Source of the DNA: Linyphia triangularis
Lineage: Eukaryota; Arthropoda; Arachnida; Araneae; Linyphiidae
DNA length: 64,000 nucleotides
Assembly: GCA_963978545.1 (NCBI GenBank)
Contig: OZ021726.1
Span: 50,575,959 to 50,639,958, forward strand
Direction of reading: 5' to 3'
A program made the translations under genes and the position numbers. The stretch's first letter is position 1. Every line of letters starts with the position of its first letter. Under the pieces are notes generated by a model that was not told the origin of the DNA, made no database searches, and saw only the letters and a list, made by a program, of their open reading frames with translations. Below, piece after piece: positions 37,641 through 49,526 of the stretch.

Positions 37641-39129
37641 TAATTCGATTGATTATTTCGTTTTCCGTGCGTCAAATTCCGAATGTCCGCTGAAATCTAA
37701 ACCGTAGCTTTTACAATGACATACTTTTGAAGACTTCTCGGTGCTAATTTGTAAAGGGCAATTGAGGTTCCGCTGTCAACTCCGTGGGTGGGCATGAAAC
37801 GTGATGCGAGAGCAGGTTTCCCCCCCCCCCCCTTGGTGGCGGGTGACAACAGCGTCGCCCCTCTTTGATAATTTGTAACGGACGATGGGTATAGTAGGGT
37901 ACAAAAGGGTCCGAAAGCAAGTCCATTATCACTCCATGGCCTGAGGGAGGAATAGGAACAGAGAAAAGCCCCCTGCTATTGTGACTTGTACGCCGAAGTT
38001 TTACGACTTGTCGATGAACAAGGCGGCTTCTTTTTTTAGTTCTTCAGGTATTTGGATTTCGAACTTTATGTTTGAAAAGAAAAGGAATAATGGACAAAAA
38101 TTTGATTCTATTGAAAACTTTGGATGCTCTTTTTCGATTCGAATTGTACTAAAATAGTTTTACAAAACATGATTATTGTAATATCATGGGTAATCAGATA
38201 TTCTCTACGTTGCTTTGGTTTAAATTATATTATTACTTATGAAGCCCTGATGTGTTTTTGGAATATTTTACGTGATTGAAATACTGAATTCAATAAAAAA
38301 TGCTCACAAAAGTAATTAATTAAGAATAATTTCAATACTGTAATTCGCCAGAAATCAATATTAAACTCGTATATTGTAAGAAAAAATTGATAAAAGAAGA
38401 GTAATGAAAAAAAAAATCCTGCCAATTTCTTTACTGCAAGATCTGTCACATTTGTTGCGGCATTATCGGATGCCACTTTAAACTTTTTCCAATGTTCATG
38501 TATCTTTTGTTATAAATTTTCTTCTATTCATAAATTAGACTCATAATAAAATTCTCAGTTCAGTAATGAATAACTTTTTTCATGCATAACACTATCCTTT
38601 AAAATATAATGCACTGTACTAAATAATATTATAATTTTTTTTTATTTACCAATTAGAAGAGAAAATTCTTCAACGCTAATAAAAAAAAAGCTTTCAAAAA
38701 GCACTGAAACGGTTAACAATAATTATTATCATCAGTTTATATTGACATTATTATATAAACCTACATAATAAAACTCAGAATTAAAAATTAACAGATTTAT
38801 CTAAACTTTTACAAACTACACAGAAATTACGGCTCCAGATTAGAGGAACCACCTTTTGTTTTATTTAATAATGTAATCTTATTAAAGGGTAAATATCTGA
38901 AGTACAGAAAGAAAACTGTTCGATGATTTAATTATTTATCTCATTAACATCTTAAATTCAAGAAGTCTTTTTACTATTATAACTCATAAAAACAAAGTTT
39001 CTAATATAAATCCTTTATATATATGTTTTATGTGTTAAGTCACTGAACTCAGATCAAGTTTTGATAATGTTTGATCACTAAGGGGAAAAAACAACATCTA
39101 TTCCGAAATATTTACTAGTTTCAAAACTT
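37641..39129. other. Intergenic stretch, nothing recognised
   Basis: A more GC-rich block at 37750-37990 with a C-run at 37820-37832 has no recognisable coding or element signature. The remainder is AT-rich without supported features. Confidence 0.5.
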
Positions 39130-39900
39130 GCTTGAATACATTTTCATCCACAGCGAGTCTATCTGGTAAGTTTCAGTCCAATTGGATGAAGTGTGATGTC
39201 ATCCGAAGCGACGATAGTTGCTTGTGTAAAAGCATTCTTTTATAATAGTGTCAGTCCTTGTCAAAACTTGATATAATACATTCTTAACGAAAATGAATCT
39301 GTCTATCAAATTTCAGCGCGATTGGATGACGGTAAGTGGATTTATTAGCATTCAGAAACGATAATAGAAGCCTGTGTTAAAGCGATCTTTTTGAGTGTCT
39401 GCGACAGCCCCCAAAACTTGATACAATGGATTGGAATCTATATCAAATCAATCTGCAAAGTTTCATTTCGACTGGATGACAGAACGGGTGCTAATAAAAA
39501 AAAATCATTAGAAGTGACAATGTATAGTGTCTGCAATAGCGGTCTTTTAGTGACAGCCCCCAAAACTTAATACAATGCATTGTCATCGATAACAAATCTA
39601 TGTGACCAATTTCCCCCGATTGGTTGGTTCGCTCAACGACCTATTTTTATGCACAATAACGGCTAATCAGGCCAGGATTTACAGCTTAACGTGGATTCTG
39701 AACCACAACGAACATCCATGGCAAAACCCGGTTTCAAACACGGCCTTTGGCATGAGTGGCCAGAGCGCTAACCACACCGCCATCAGGTTGGTCAGCCTGA
39801 TTGGATGACGGTAAGAGGGTTAATTAGCCATTCGCAGATTTGTAGGTCACACACACACACAAAATCGAAATTTATATGAACAATTTTTTAAAAAAGGTAA
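39130..39900 (+). repeat. Diverged tandem-unit repeat, plus orientation
   Basis: Successive units of about 120-150 bp contain 'gacagcccccaaaacttgat', 'gcattgtcatcgat', 'caatctgcaaagtttca' and 'gattggatgacggtaagtgg'. The block ends 'acacacacaaaatcgaaat'. It is the same family as 690-870 and, inverted, 36310-37030. A SINE interrupts the last unit. Confidence 0.65.
39624..39798 (-). repeat. tRNA-like SINE inside the tandem-unit repeat
   Basis: On the minus strand, GTGGTTAGCGCTCTGG (box A-like) is followed by CCGTGTTTGAAACC (box B-like, about 39742-39729). The insert is bracketed by GATTGG at 39618-39623 and 39799-39804, which lies inside the repeat unit, so the ends are credible. It differs in body from the SINE at 35559-35817. 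The 68-codon frame over it is not a gene. Confidence 0.55.
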
Positions 39901-41200
39901 TAATTTGTAAGTAACTGTCAGAACAAATGAAATACAATCATTTGATATAAGTTGAAACATATTGTGACTTACCATAATTTCCAAATTTGCACCTGCATAT
40001 TACATCTTATTATTTGTTTTTCAACCTTCTCGTATATTATACTTGTATGGTCAAATCGCTATTCTCAGAAAAAAAAAATTTAATGATTTTTAGAAGAATT
40101 TTGTTTATCGATACAAAAGTATCATCAAGTCAATAACGCCACTGCTTATAAAGCAATGTTAAACAGTAAACAAGCCCATTTTATAATTGTTTTAGAATAA
40201 TAAAAGCTACAAAAATAATACTAACTCAACACAGATTCTCCCGCAAAACAGCCATGCAACTTAGCCATGCAAACAAATTGGGAGAAGGGGGGGGGGGGGG
40301 GTGACGGGACAGAAGAAGTTCTCTTTGACAAAGAGAAAAATTATATTGTATAAAACAGCGGTTTCTAACCTTTTTAGTTGTTCGGATCAACTATCTATAT
40401 TTGAAAAAAATATACTGTACACGAAAAATTAAATTATATTTTTTTATAAAGTGAGGAACTTTATTGCACTTGGCTGTTACAACAATTAGAAAACTAAAAA
40501 ACAAGTGACCAAAGTTTAAAAAAAAAATCATCGGAATTTTTGACATTGTTTATCCCCCGTCAATGAGAGAGTCTATATTAGGGAGGGGAAATAAAAGAAC
40601 AGTCTGCTATTTTGAGCCTGTTCCTTAAAAAGAGCGGGAACATCCTGTTCTTTGATCACACCAAAACCCTGTTCCTTAACATTCTTATCTTAGGCGAAAT
40701 CCTTCCCGCTCCGATCCTATGCGTCACACCTCTGACGTCACACTTGAGGAAGAAGGTTTCGTTTTCCCCTCTCCCACCTCACACACATTCCTTATCCATG
40801 ATCTCTCTCTCCTAACAGCAGGGCTGCGTTGCGCAGGAGCAGAGTAGATGAACAGCATCGATATGGAGTACTATCGATGAGCAGGTTTGTTTCAAAGAGC
40901 CAGTTCTTTTCAACCAGCTCTGTTCAGAACAGTTGAGCTGAGTTGCTCTTTCCGAACGGCTCAGTTTGAACTGCTCCGTAAAGAGCTAGTTCATTTGAAC
41001 TATTCCCGTTCACTTGTTCTCTGCTCATTCCCGCTCTGTGTCGGAACGGGAGCTTCTACAGAACTGGTTCCGTGTTTCTCGTATATGCTGTTGATTTCAT
41101 TATTAGGACTGTGTTGAAATGCTCGCGGGGAGGAGGGGGGGGGGGGGGAGAGGGGGTGAGATCTTTTCAATTAATTTCAGCAGATATTAATGCTTATATG

Positions 41201-41202
<2 letters not shown>

Positions 41203-41261
<59 letters not shown>

Positions 41262-41262
41262 T
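41203..41262. repeat. (TTA)n microsatellite, about 60 bp
   Basis: An uninterrupted TTA/ATT trinucleotide run lies inside the hAT-like element at 40579-45252. The poly-Tyr frame over it is an artefact. A G-rich tract (about 41124-41157) lies just upstream. Confidence 0.95.
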
Positions 41263-42654
41263 TGAGTATAAAAAAATAATAATAAGGAAATTATTTTATT
41301 TCTCTTTCTATATTCAAACTATCAATGCATTGGAATGAAACCGCGTTTTTCTTTTATTATAATGTGTTACAAGTGTGTTTTTAAATTAAGTAAACTTAAT
41401 TTTTTTTTAATTTGGAAAAAGGAAACATAATTTATGGTAACAAAACGTTGTGGAATTATTATTTTTATTATTATTTTTTTTTTTTTAATGTATTAGGTCT
41501 ATGTTACATTGGTCCGGTAAATTCCATCCAGCAAATAAAAAAAAACATTTAGTTTTTTTTTTCTTTTTTAATTTTACCTTGATTTTAAATTGAAATTATT
41601 ATAATTTTTTTCACTATATTTGTGTGTAACAAATAAAAGCTGGTTTTGAAAGAATTAAAAAAATAAATTTGCGGAGTTTATAATAAATTTGTTAAGAACA
41701 TGTTCTTTCACAGAATTCTCGCCATGTGAGGAATTGTAAACAGTTTTACTTTCTTTACTTACACAATATACACAATGCATAATAGGAATACATAATTGAA
41801 AATATCGAATTCTACAAATTCGGTATTTTCTATTATGAATTCATGCATTAGCGGTTTTTTGTATTGTGTATTTTATAAATTCAGTATTTTATTTTGTCTA
41901 GAATAACCCTACTGGATCTTAAGCCTCTTCTTGGTCTTCCTATTTGTATTAATTAAGAAAGAAGAGAAATGTCGTTTTTTGTTTAATGCTATTCCAAAGG
42001 TTGCTTGTCATATTTTTAAGGTGCTAGGTTCGAATCCTTAGCAGGCTGAGTTGTTCGTTGACATTTCCAAATCCACTGTAATGAAGGTTGTATTTTTTAT
42101 ATAATGTGAAATAAAACTAGTGTGTTCCATATATTGTAAATCTATTGTGAAATATTATTTTGGTAAAAGGAACTGGGCTATCTCTAACATTTTTGTTTCA
42201 AATTAATCTCTTCTACACTACATTATCACTGTGGGAATCTTTCACAAATTACTCATCCTCTATCGCCCCACCGGGCCAATGTAATTTCTACTATCCAGAA
42301 ACGAGTAGACACGACAGTGATAATAACAAATTATCTCTCACTAGTTTTTAAGTTGTTTTTTTTTCTACCTCAGTTTAATAAGTGTTCTATAGAAAGATAG
42401 TTGTAATACTATAAGAATTTTGTTTTCAGAAACGTGTATGCTCAAAAATAATTTAAATTTTTGAGTTACTTATTTAAAGTTGTAACTTTCTAGAAATTAA
42501 AAAAAAAAAAAAAAAACTAAAACGTTGTTCAAATGGCGCCGATTAAATACTTGTTTTTAGCATAGTTTACCATTAAAATGAAAACTAGGGGTATGGAACA
42601 TCGCACAACTTTCGATTACATACTGACGTGGAATTGTGTCATTTACAGTTTTTA

Positions 42655-43000
42655 TATATTATCCTTTATTATAAGTGAAACAGAGGGGAGAAGAAAAAAC
42701 GATCGTTGATGAGGTATACTCAAGGAAAGAGAACTTTTGTTGAAGGCATTCGTTTTTCAACTTTTTACGCCTTTTAATATTTTTATGGGAATTTCGAAGG
42801 TGGGTATATCTAGAGCACCTTAAGAGGCATTTCCACAGTGATTTTAATGAAAATCGTTAGAGCCGTTTTTTTAAGCAATAATGGTCACCACATACCCGCA
42901 TACTCAATTTGAACATCGTAGGTCAACTTTTTCGGGAGTTATGCTGACCACAGACAGATATTTTTTCTATACCACTTTTTTGAAAGCTGGATGTTTCAAA
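42655..43000 (-). repeat. Dispersed repeat, inverted partner of 32575-33000
   Basis: This is the reverse-complement copy of the moderately conserved repeat described at 32575-33000. It lies just before the Helitron at 43201 and inside the hAT-like element at 40579-45252. Confidence 0.5.
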
Positions 43001-43200
43001 ACGCGGAGAAGTGCAAAAACAAAATCGATTTTTAATGACCGAATGCTATACTTTCATTACCCTATGTATACAAATGGGTAATTCAAACGTTTATCCAGGG
43101 GAAGGGATACGGGATATATCCCTTCCCGAAATTTTTAGGTTTGCCATTAAAACACAAAAATCAATTGATATTTTGTTTAAAATATTAAATTTATTTAAAA

Positions 43201-44429
43201 CTAGCTGAATACCCGTGCTTCGCTACGAAATTTTAACATGTGCAATATTTCAGCTAGCTGTGAGGCCTCGCTTTGCGGAAATCTGTCATTCGTGTATAGG
43301 ACACAGTTTTTGGCGCTTCACTCGTAGAAAGGTTCATCGCTACGCAAAATCGAGCTCGCTTCGTTCGCTGAATAGTTCACTGACGCATAAACACGGGCTT
43401 ACTTCACTCGTTGAAAGGTTCATTGCTATGCAAGCATAGGCTCGCTTCTCTCGCTGAAAGATTCATTGATGCGTAAGCATATGCTCACTTCACTCACTAA
43501 AATCTAATTGCTACGTAAAACCTTAATATTGGAAGCCTCTCTCCCTTGTAGAGAAAAAAAATTCCCCTTTAAAACAATAAAACAACACCCCTTTAAGATT
43601 ATTTTAACATGTGTTTGTGGAAAGCAAAATTAGAGGCCAAAACTACTTATGTTGAAACTTTCAGAGCTCTATGCCTATTCGAAGTCGCTTTTTGTGGAAA
43701 AAATTGATTAAAAAACAAATTAAAATTTTAATATTCTTTTTGTCAGTCCAATTAGAAAGCCAAAACTACTTGCGTTGAAAATTTCAGAAATGTAGCCCTG
43801 TTTGAAAACGTTTTGTAAAATATATATTAATTAAAAAAATTAATTAAAAAGAAACTGAATAAAAATTTAAAATTCTGTTTTTCAAAAATCCAATAGAAGG
43901 CCACAACTATTTATATTGAAAATTTAAAAGCTGTAGTCCTATTTGAAATCATTTCGTAATATATATATTAATTAATTAAACAAATTAATTAATAACGAAC
44001 TAAATAAAAAATTAAAATTCTGTTTTTCTGAAATCCAATTAGAAGGTCAAAACTACTTATGTTGAAAATTTTAGAGCTGTAGCCCTTTTAGAAATCATTT
44101 TGTAAAATATTAATTAATTAATTAATTAATTAATTAAAAAGAAACTAAATAAAAATTTAAAATTCTGTTTTTCAAAAGTCCAATTAGAAGGCAAAAAACT
44201 ACTTATGTTGAAAATATCAGAGCTGTATCTCTATTTGAAATCACTTTGTAAAAAAAAAAGATCAATTAAAAAAGAATTAATTAAAATTGTAACATTCTCT
44301 TTGACAAATATGTACAATTAGAAGGCCAAAACTTTTTATGCTGAAAATTTCAAAGCTATACTCCTATTTTAAGTAGGTTTCTATATATAAACAGACAGAC
44401 AGACACACAGCTTATTTTATTATTATAGT
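43201..44429 (-). mobile_element. Non-autonomous Helitron, minus orientation (1.23 kb)
   Basis: It begins CTAGCTGAATACCCGTGCTTCG, the reverse complement of the 3' end, and closes with the 5'-end phrase CTATAATAATAAAATAAGC preceded by the GTCTGTCTGTCTG run; the first T of the canonical TC appears mutated. It has the same body plan as 14531-15913, with about six diverged interior units. It is inserted in the hAT-like element at 40579-45252. Confidence 0.78.
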
Positions 44430-45412
44430 TTTTTTTTTAATGTCTAAGGATACAAAAAAATATATATTATCTTGATTACTAAATACATGCGGCATTGATA
44501 AAGAAGATTGTATGATTTATTGACATGATTTCATATCTTCTCCCGAATTTTTTTTTTTTTTTGGCTACGCCCTTGGGGTAAATGAAAGTAAAAAAATAAA
44601 AATAATAATTTCTTGTGTGTCGGAAAAAAATTATACAAAATTCACCATCGTTTATGATTTTGTATACCTCCATTAATTTCTAATTTAGAGTTCTAATTCA
44701 TTTATTCATTCCTTTTAATAAATTATATACCAAAATGCAACAATATTTATTTGTATTTTTCCATTGAGGTTTTGAACTTTCTGTGAGTCCCATTGTTTTG
44801 GAAACTTTAGATATTAAAAACTCCATTCCTTTAAAATTCCTACATTATAAATGCAAATATTCAAACTAAAATTATATGTAAAGCTTATAATTTAAGGAGT
44901 GCGACTGTCACAATCATATTTTCGAAAATATAAAAAAGTCTCTTCTAATTTGTATGTGTTATTCTGACGGGGTCATTGGAAAACCACACAAAAACGTAGT
45001 AACTTTTCCTCTCATTCTTTAAAACGCCACGTTAACAGAGCAGTGAAGTGGAGGGGAAAGATTCGTCCTTGACCCTAGTGACCTATCCCAGAGACCTACC
45101 GAAGATAGCACTTCTTCCCAAGGGCTATGATTTCGGCAATTGGAAAAAAAGAACTAGTTCTTCAAAAGAACGGGTTAATGAGTAGCTCATTTTAAAAGAA
45201 CGGGAGCAGAGAACACCTGTTCAGTAAAAAGAACGTAAATATCACATCTCTAGTCTATATCTAGATTAAAACTTAGCCATGCTGTTTAATTCACGCATTA
45301 TTCACTATCGATGTTATTCACTCGTTACAACATCGAAAAATACAATCGAGTGGCTCGATTGTTTCCATTTCCATCTTAAACCCTGAAGCTCCGATAATAT
45401 TTATCTCGGCGA

Positions 45413-45481
45413 TTCTCTACCAGCGTCCACGGCCCAGTACCACGCTACTCGTGGTCCGGGGGGTAGGAACCGCTGGTAGAG
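45413..45481. repeat. 69-bp GC-rich inverted repeat
   Basis: TCTCTACCAGCG at the left is matched by CGCTGGTAGAGA at the right, with CCACGGCCC/GGTCCGGGGGG and CCACG/CGTGG pairs inside. It may be the collapsed ends of a hAT MITE of the CAGCGGTTCC type, but no direct target duplication is visible. Confidence 0.55.
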
Positions 45482-46160
45482 AAAATCAACTAAGCTTGGC
45501 GCAGTTGGGAGTTTGGCGTCGAAAAGGGCTTAGTTGCTTGGCGAAAACGGCGATAAACCTGCTTCATAGGTACAACCGGTTTCGAATGGTTTTCCAGCTT
45601 GCTCACACCTCCTTCTCTTCTAACCTCCTTGGGATGCACTGAATAATGATTTTGGCCGAATAACGAATATTCGGCCAATGGTCAAGCTGAATTCCAAATA
45701 TCTGATGTATTGTTTCCGATAAAACTTGTTTTACTTGCTACCTATAATAAAAAATAGGATTATTTTATTTTATAAAAACATAGTTGACTGGACCTTCATT
45801 GATGACAATTGTCTTGGCAAAGAAAGGTTACAAAACAAAAATAACTGTTCTCAAATCCTTAAAACTATTCAAGAGGACACATCTTATGTCATAGGAATAT
45901 TTAAGAGCCCTGTCACTCCCTGAAATTCCTAAAAAAAATTTTTAAAAAAAATTCAAAATTGCTGTGGATGTGCCCTACAAGTTTTGAAATTTTTTAAATA
46001 TTGTATAAGGAAAATAAAATCATATTTCATATAAAGTTGCATTCTACGCAATAATAATAAATTGGCAATAAATAAAAAAAAAAAATATTCGGCTGCCGAA
46101 TATCCAGATATTTGACCAAACAGAATGGCTCAATGGCTGAATATCAAATATTATTTTATT
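45482..46160. repeat. Remnant with NATTCGGC motifs (possible hAT piece)
   Basis: 45485-45640 contains 'aagcttggcgcagttggg' and the repeat shared with 36022-36110, then GGGATGCACTGAATA with GCCGAATATTCGG-like words to 45682. Similar words (tattcggctgccgaatatc) return at 46085-46105. This is the pattern of a hAT family with ATTCGG subterminal repeats, but matching ends and duplications were not found. No gene is supported. Confidence 0.35.
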
Positions 46161-47100
46161 ACTAGTTTATTTTACAAAATCCATAATGAGCAAACACAAA
46201 AACTTTCATTTTGTTAAATAGTTATGAACTGCTATATATGTTATCAAACAGGATCCCACAATGAATACTTTTCTAAAAATATTAACTCAATCAGTATTCA
46301 CATTTTTTGTTTCCCAGAAGAAGCTAAACACATTATGTTCCACCTTGATTCTTTATAGAAAGTTATCTTCTTTTGTTTTTAGAGGGACACTTGAATAGTA
46401 CAAAGTTCCACTAAACAGTTCATGATCAAAATGTAAAGCATACTCTAAAGAATGTATATACTCAAACAAATTATCTCCAAGAAATTTATCCTTGTCTATG
46501 AAATTCGAGTGAATTAGTCTATGAAGTGTGATAACAATAAATACTTCATCACACAATATACACTTTTTATTTGTTTGAAATATCTAGAATCCATGCAGCT
46601 CTTCATTGTAAAATAAACTATGCATCCTTTTTAACCAATAAAAAGTGTGTTACTGAAAAGCAGCTTTCGTTTTCTATCCGTTGATAGAAGGAATTGCAAT
46701 TTATGAGACTTTTCATTGTCTTAAACTGTTTCTAAAAAGGAATGGTGGAGGAGTCAACATTTGTTCCATCAAATTGTACAGTATTTTTACGATTTTAATG
46801 GATAAACAAATTATAGTGCATAATTTGACTGCTGTTGTTTAGAGTTATTATTATTTTCTGTATTCTACAAATTATTTTTGTTATAGAAATTTAGTTTTAT
46901 TCCTTGCCAACCTGACAGTAATGCCACGACCTATAACATATATATGAAGATGAATGTACAGGTAGGCAGAAAGTAACAAGATGAGGATTGGGGAATTAGT
47001 TTATTTGTAGGTTAACATATTTATGGATGACAGCTTAAGACATGCGTGCATCTCACACGACAGATTCACAGGAAGCGTGTTGTTGGAGGGAGTTGTTATA
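46161..47100. other. Intergenic AT-rich stretch, nothing recognised
   Basis: No coding domain or element terminus is seen. Short frames near 46353-46556 lack any recognisable motif. Confidence 0.5.
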
Positions 47101-47117
47101 TGATGTTGCTCCTTCTC

Positions 47118-47232
47118 ACTAGATGGCGTTATAATTAGAAGCGGGGAAACTGGTTGTTTGATCTTGCATATATACATATATGCAAGATCAAATAACAGTT
47201 TTCCCCTCTCCTAATACACAACACCCTCTAGT
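47118..47232. repeat. 115-bp imperfect palindrome, CACTAG...CTAGTG
   Basis: The centre (47157-47192) is a perfect 17-bp-arm inverted repeat around GATCTTGCATATAT. The arms continue imperfectly outwards to CACTAGATGGCG on one side and ACCCTCTAGTG on the other. It looks like a small inverted-repeat element or a cruciform-forming site. Confidence 0.75.
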
Positions 47233-47389
47233 GAAAAGGATCAGTATGAGACAACTCAATTCAATATTGCACTTCCTACGAGATTGTCGTGAAAGATGCT
47301 CACATGTTGTAATCTGCCAGTGTAAAGATGTCAGTGCAATCCCCATCTCACATATATTGTTGCATGGATGGGTTCGAAAGATTTGAAGC

Positions 47390-47850
47390 CAAAGCAGATC
47401 AAACCTTGCAGAAATTTATTCCAATATAACTCTTCACAGATTCCTTTACAACTCCAGAACTTCTAGTTCTAGTAGCCTCAAGACAGCTCTAGACACAACA
47501 ATAGAGCACAAACAGCAGTTAAACTTGACACACAACTGCTAAATCGTCGCAAAAGACAATGCAATACAGTTTGCTTTCGGAACTGTCTGAATGCTCGCTG
47601 ACAGACAACCAAGTCAGTAACTCCATTCAGTTAGTATTTCAACTAACTCAGTAATTTCAGTCCAACTAACGGCCTCAACTAACTCAGTGACTCACCTCAG
47701 TCAACTAACTGACTAACCTAACTCGGGCTTATATAGGGGAGGCGAACATTCTTGAAACTTCTAGGGGTAGATATTTGGAGAACTTTCCAGATCGTAGTCG
47801 AAAAGTCCTATACATGTACATGAGGACCAAAATTGTCGCCAAGTTTGGCG
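47390..47850 (-). mobile_element. LTR-like segment, minus orientation
   Basis: On the minus strand there is a TATA-like CCCTATATAAGCCCGAG (about 47737-47721), a transcribed-looking stretch with GTTAGT/ACTGAG microrepeats, and an AATAAA within GGAATAAATTTCTGC (about 47420). This is the U3-R-U5 order expected of a retrotransposon LTR. No matching second LTR, primer-binding site or reverse transcriptase was found, so a solo LTR is the best but unproven reading. Confidence 0.35.
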
Positions 47851-47925
47851 ACAAAAATTAGTGGCCAAAACTGTCGCCAACTTGGCTCTATCTCGCCAAT
47901 TTGGCGAGATTGCCATTCCCATAAT
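47826..47925. repeat. TTGGCGACA inverted-repeat cluster
   Basis: TTGTCGCCAAGTTTGGCGACAA is a near-perfect hairpin, followed by CTGTCGCCAACTTGG and TCTCGCCAATTTGGCGAGA, another hairpin. Words of this type also occur in the MITEs at 18020 and 35124. It is probably a MITE relic. Confidence 0.5.
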
Positions 47926-48347
47926 GTTAAATGCCCTGCTCCATGTAAAACTCGCTTCTCAGCGTTATCTCTGTAAAACTCATTATCAAGCATCAAGAGA
48001 CTCATTGCAGGAAAACAAACTATTGCACTGCCTTATGCGAAATGTACATAAATTTATCTTTTTACATAATTAATGCTACAAAATATTTACAAATATACAA
48101 AAATTCGTAACAATATATATACTGCAAAACATATTTGATTACATTCAATTTAAATACCCACTCACTTAAAAAAGTATGTAAAACATAAATACACACTAAA
48201 TAGCATTTAAACAGCTGAATGTTCCTTCAAGTCCATTACAGTTTTATTTTATATTTATACATAATAATGTTTCCATATAGGAGTCTCTTAAGCTACTTTT
48301 AACAAATCAAGTAATCATTGTTACTTTTATTTAAGACAGTAAATAAC

Positions 48348-49120
48348 CATTACTCATGGGGGCCCCCTGGAATATTTGCAAGTGGGTGCAAGAAAAGATT
48401 TTTTTAAAAATCATTAATTTTTTTAGAAATGTTAATTAATAATTATGCATTATAAATTATACTCTTTGAAAATAATTAAAACTCATGGTATATATTTTTG
48501 ATAGCGCAACCCTGTTAAAAAGAAAAAAACACAAAATAGTAAAAAAAAAAAATTTTTAACGATTTTTTTATCATCCAACTAGATCTCACAGCATTCAAGA
48601 GACAGTGTTTAGAATAGAGGAACTCGAAGATGCAAAAATACAGAAGAGTAAAATTTTTTTATTTCTTTCAAGTTTCGGATATAATGAAAAATAATCAAAA
48701 TGAAACACAAAGGTTATATTAGAATATGTTCAATTGAATTCTAAAAATAGATTTCAAGATAGTATATCTTACGACTTAAAAAACAAATCATTTTCCTAGA
48801 ATTTTGAGAACTACACAGGAAATGATTATACAATAAAAGGAATAAATACTTCCTACTCATCAGCCTCTAATAATCATTAGGCAACAAGCGCCAAAAAATT
48901 GTCACACAAGTAGCTATAAAAAACGACATAGGAAGGAAATAAAATACTAAATTAATAGAAAAAAAAAATGCTCATTGTAACATAAAAGTATAAACAGCAT
49001 ATGTGCTTTTTTTATCTCGGAATTTACATCTTTTCCCTCATTTTTTTAATAATTTTCAAGAGCTAGGGGGGTGCAAGGGCACCTCCTTGCACCCTCCTGA
49101 GGGCGCCCATGTCCTTACTG
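48348..49120. mobile_element. Possible non-autonomous hAT-like element (GGGCGCCC ends)
   Basis: The left end CATTACTCATGGGGGCCCCC, then a GGGTGCA word, is mirrored on the right by (reverse complement) CAGTAAGGACATGGGCGCCC followed by GGGTGCA words. The interior is AT-rich and non-coding. No convincing target duplication is present, so the exact ends are uncertain. Confidence 0.5.
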
Positions 49121-49526
49121 ATTTCATGGAGATATATACCACTACCTTCTTTATTCTTCATCATTTGATGAACTAATCAGCACACAATATTCCATATTCA
49201 TTATTTAAACTTTCTAAAACAAAAATACATTTTTGAATAAAAAAATCTGCCATGATGAAAAATCAGCTTGTACACAAAAAAATTAAAAATAAGTTAAGAC
49301 ATAGTATTTTGTTTGAAATTCTCTTCCCTGAAAACTTATCATAAAATTTATTCAATATAAAAATCCTACTTAAAGTTTTAAGCTTTAAAAGTCATGAATC
49401 CTTAAAAACCCAAAGAGGAAAGAAATATGTTTCTTCATTTATGTAAAATGACTTGAAGAACACATAGACGATATTACATTTGGATTACTTCATATAACAA
49501 CAATATATGATCACACATATACAGCA

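Larger units (their letters stand above)
40579..45252. mobile_element. Large non-autonomous hAT-like element, 4.67 kb, TSD GTCTATAT
   Basis: A perfect 8-bp duplication GTCTATAT occurs at 40571-40578 and 45253-45260. The left end TAGGGAGGGGAAATAAAAG and right end (reverse complement) TAGAGATGTGATATTTACG are similar. Both subterminal zones carry repeated GAACGGG/GAACAG words in both orientations (40595-41060 and 45165-45240), probable transposase-binding sites. The interior holds a (TTA)n tract, a dispersed repeat and a later Helitron. No transposase remnant is recognised. Confidence 0.75.

Noticed and set aside
40366..40430. hAT left end suggested by CAGCGGTTTCTAACC
   Set aside because: The phrase resembles a hAT terminus, but no partner end or target duplication was found before the next element at 40579.
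41072..41338. 88-codon frame with a poly-Tyr tract
   Set aside because: It is a translation of the (TTA)n microsatellite.
42020..42060. tRNA gene suggested by ggttcgaatccttagcagg
   Set aside because: Only a box B-like word is present; no acceptor stem or box A at a proper distance. At most a SINE relic.
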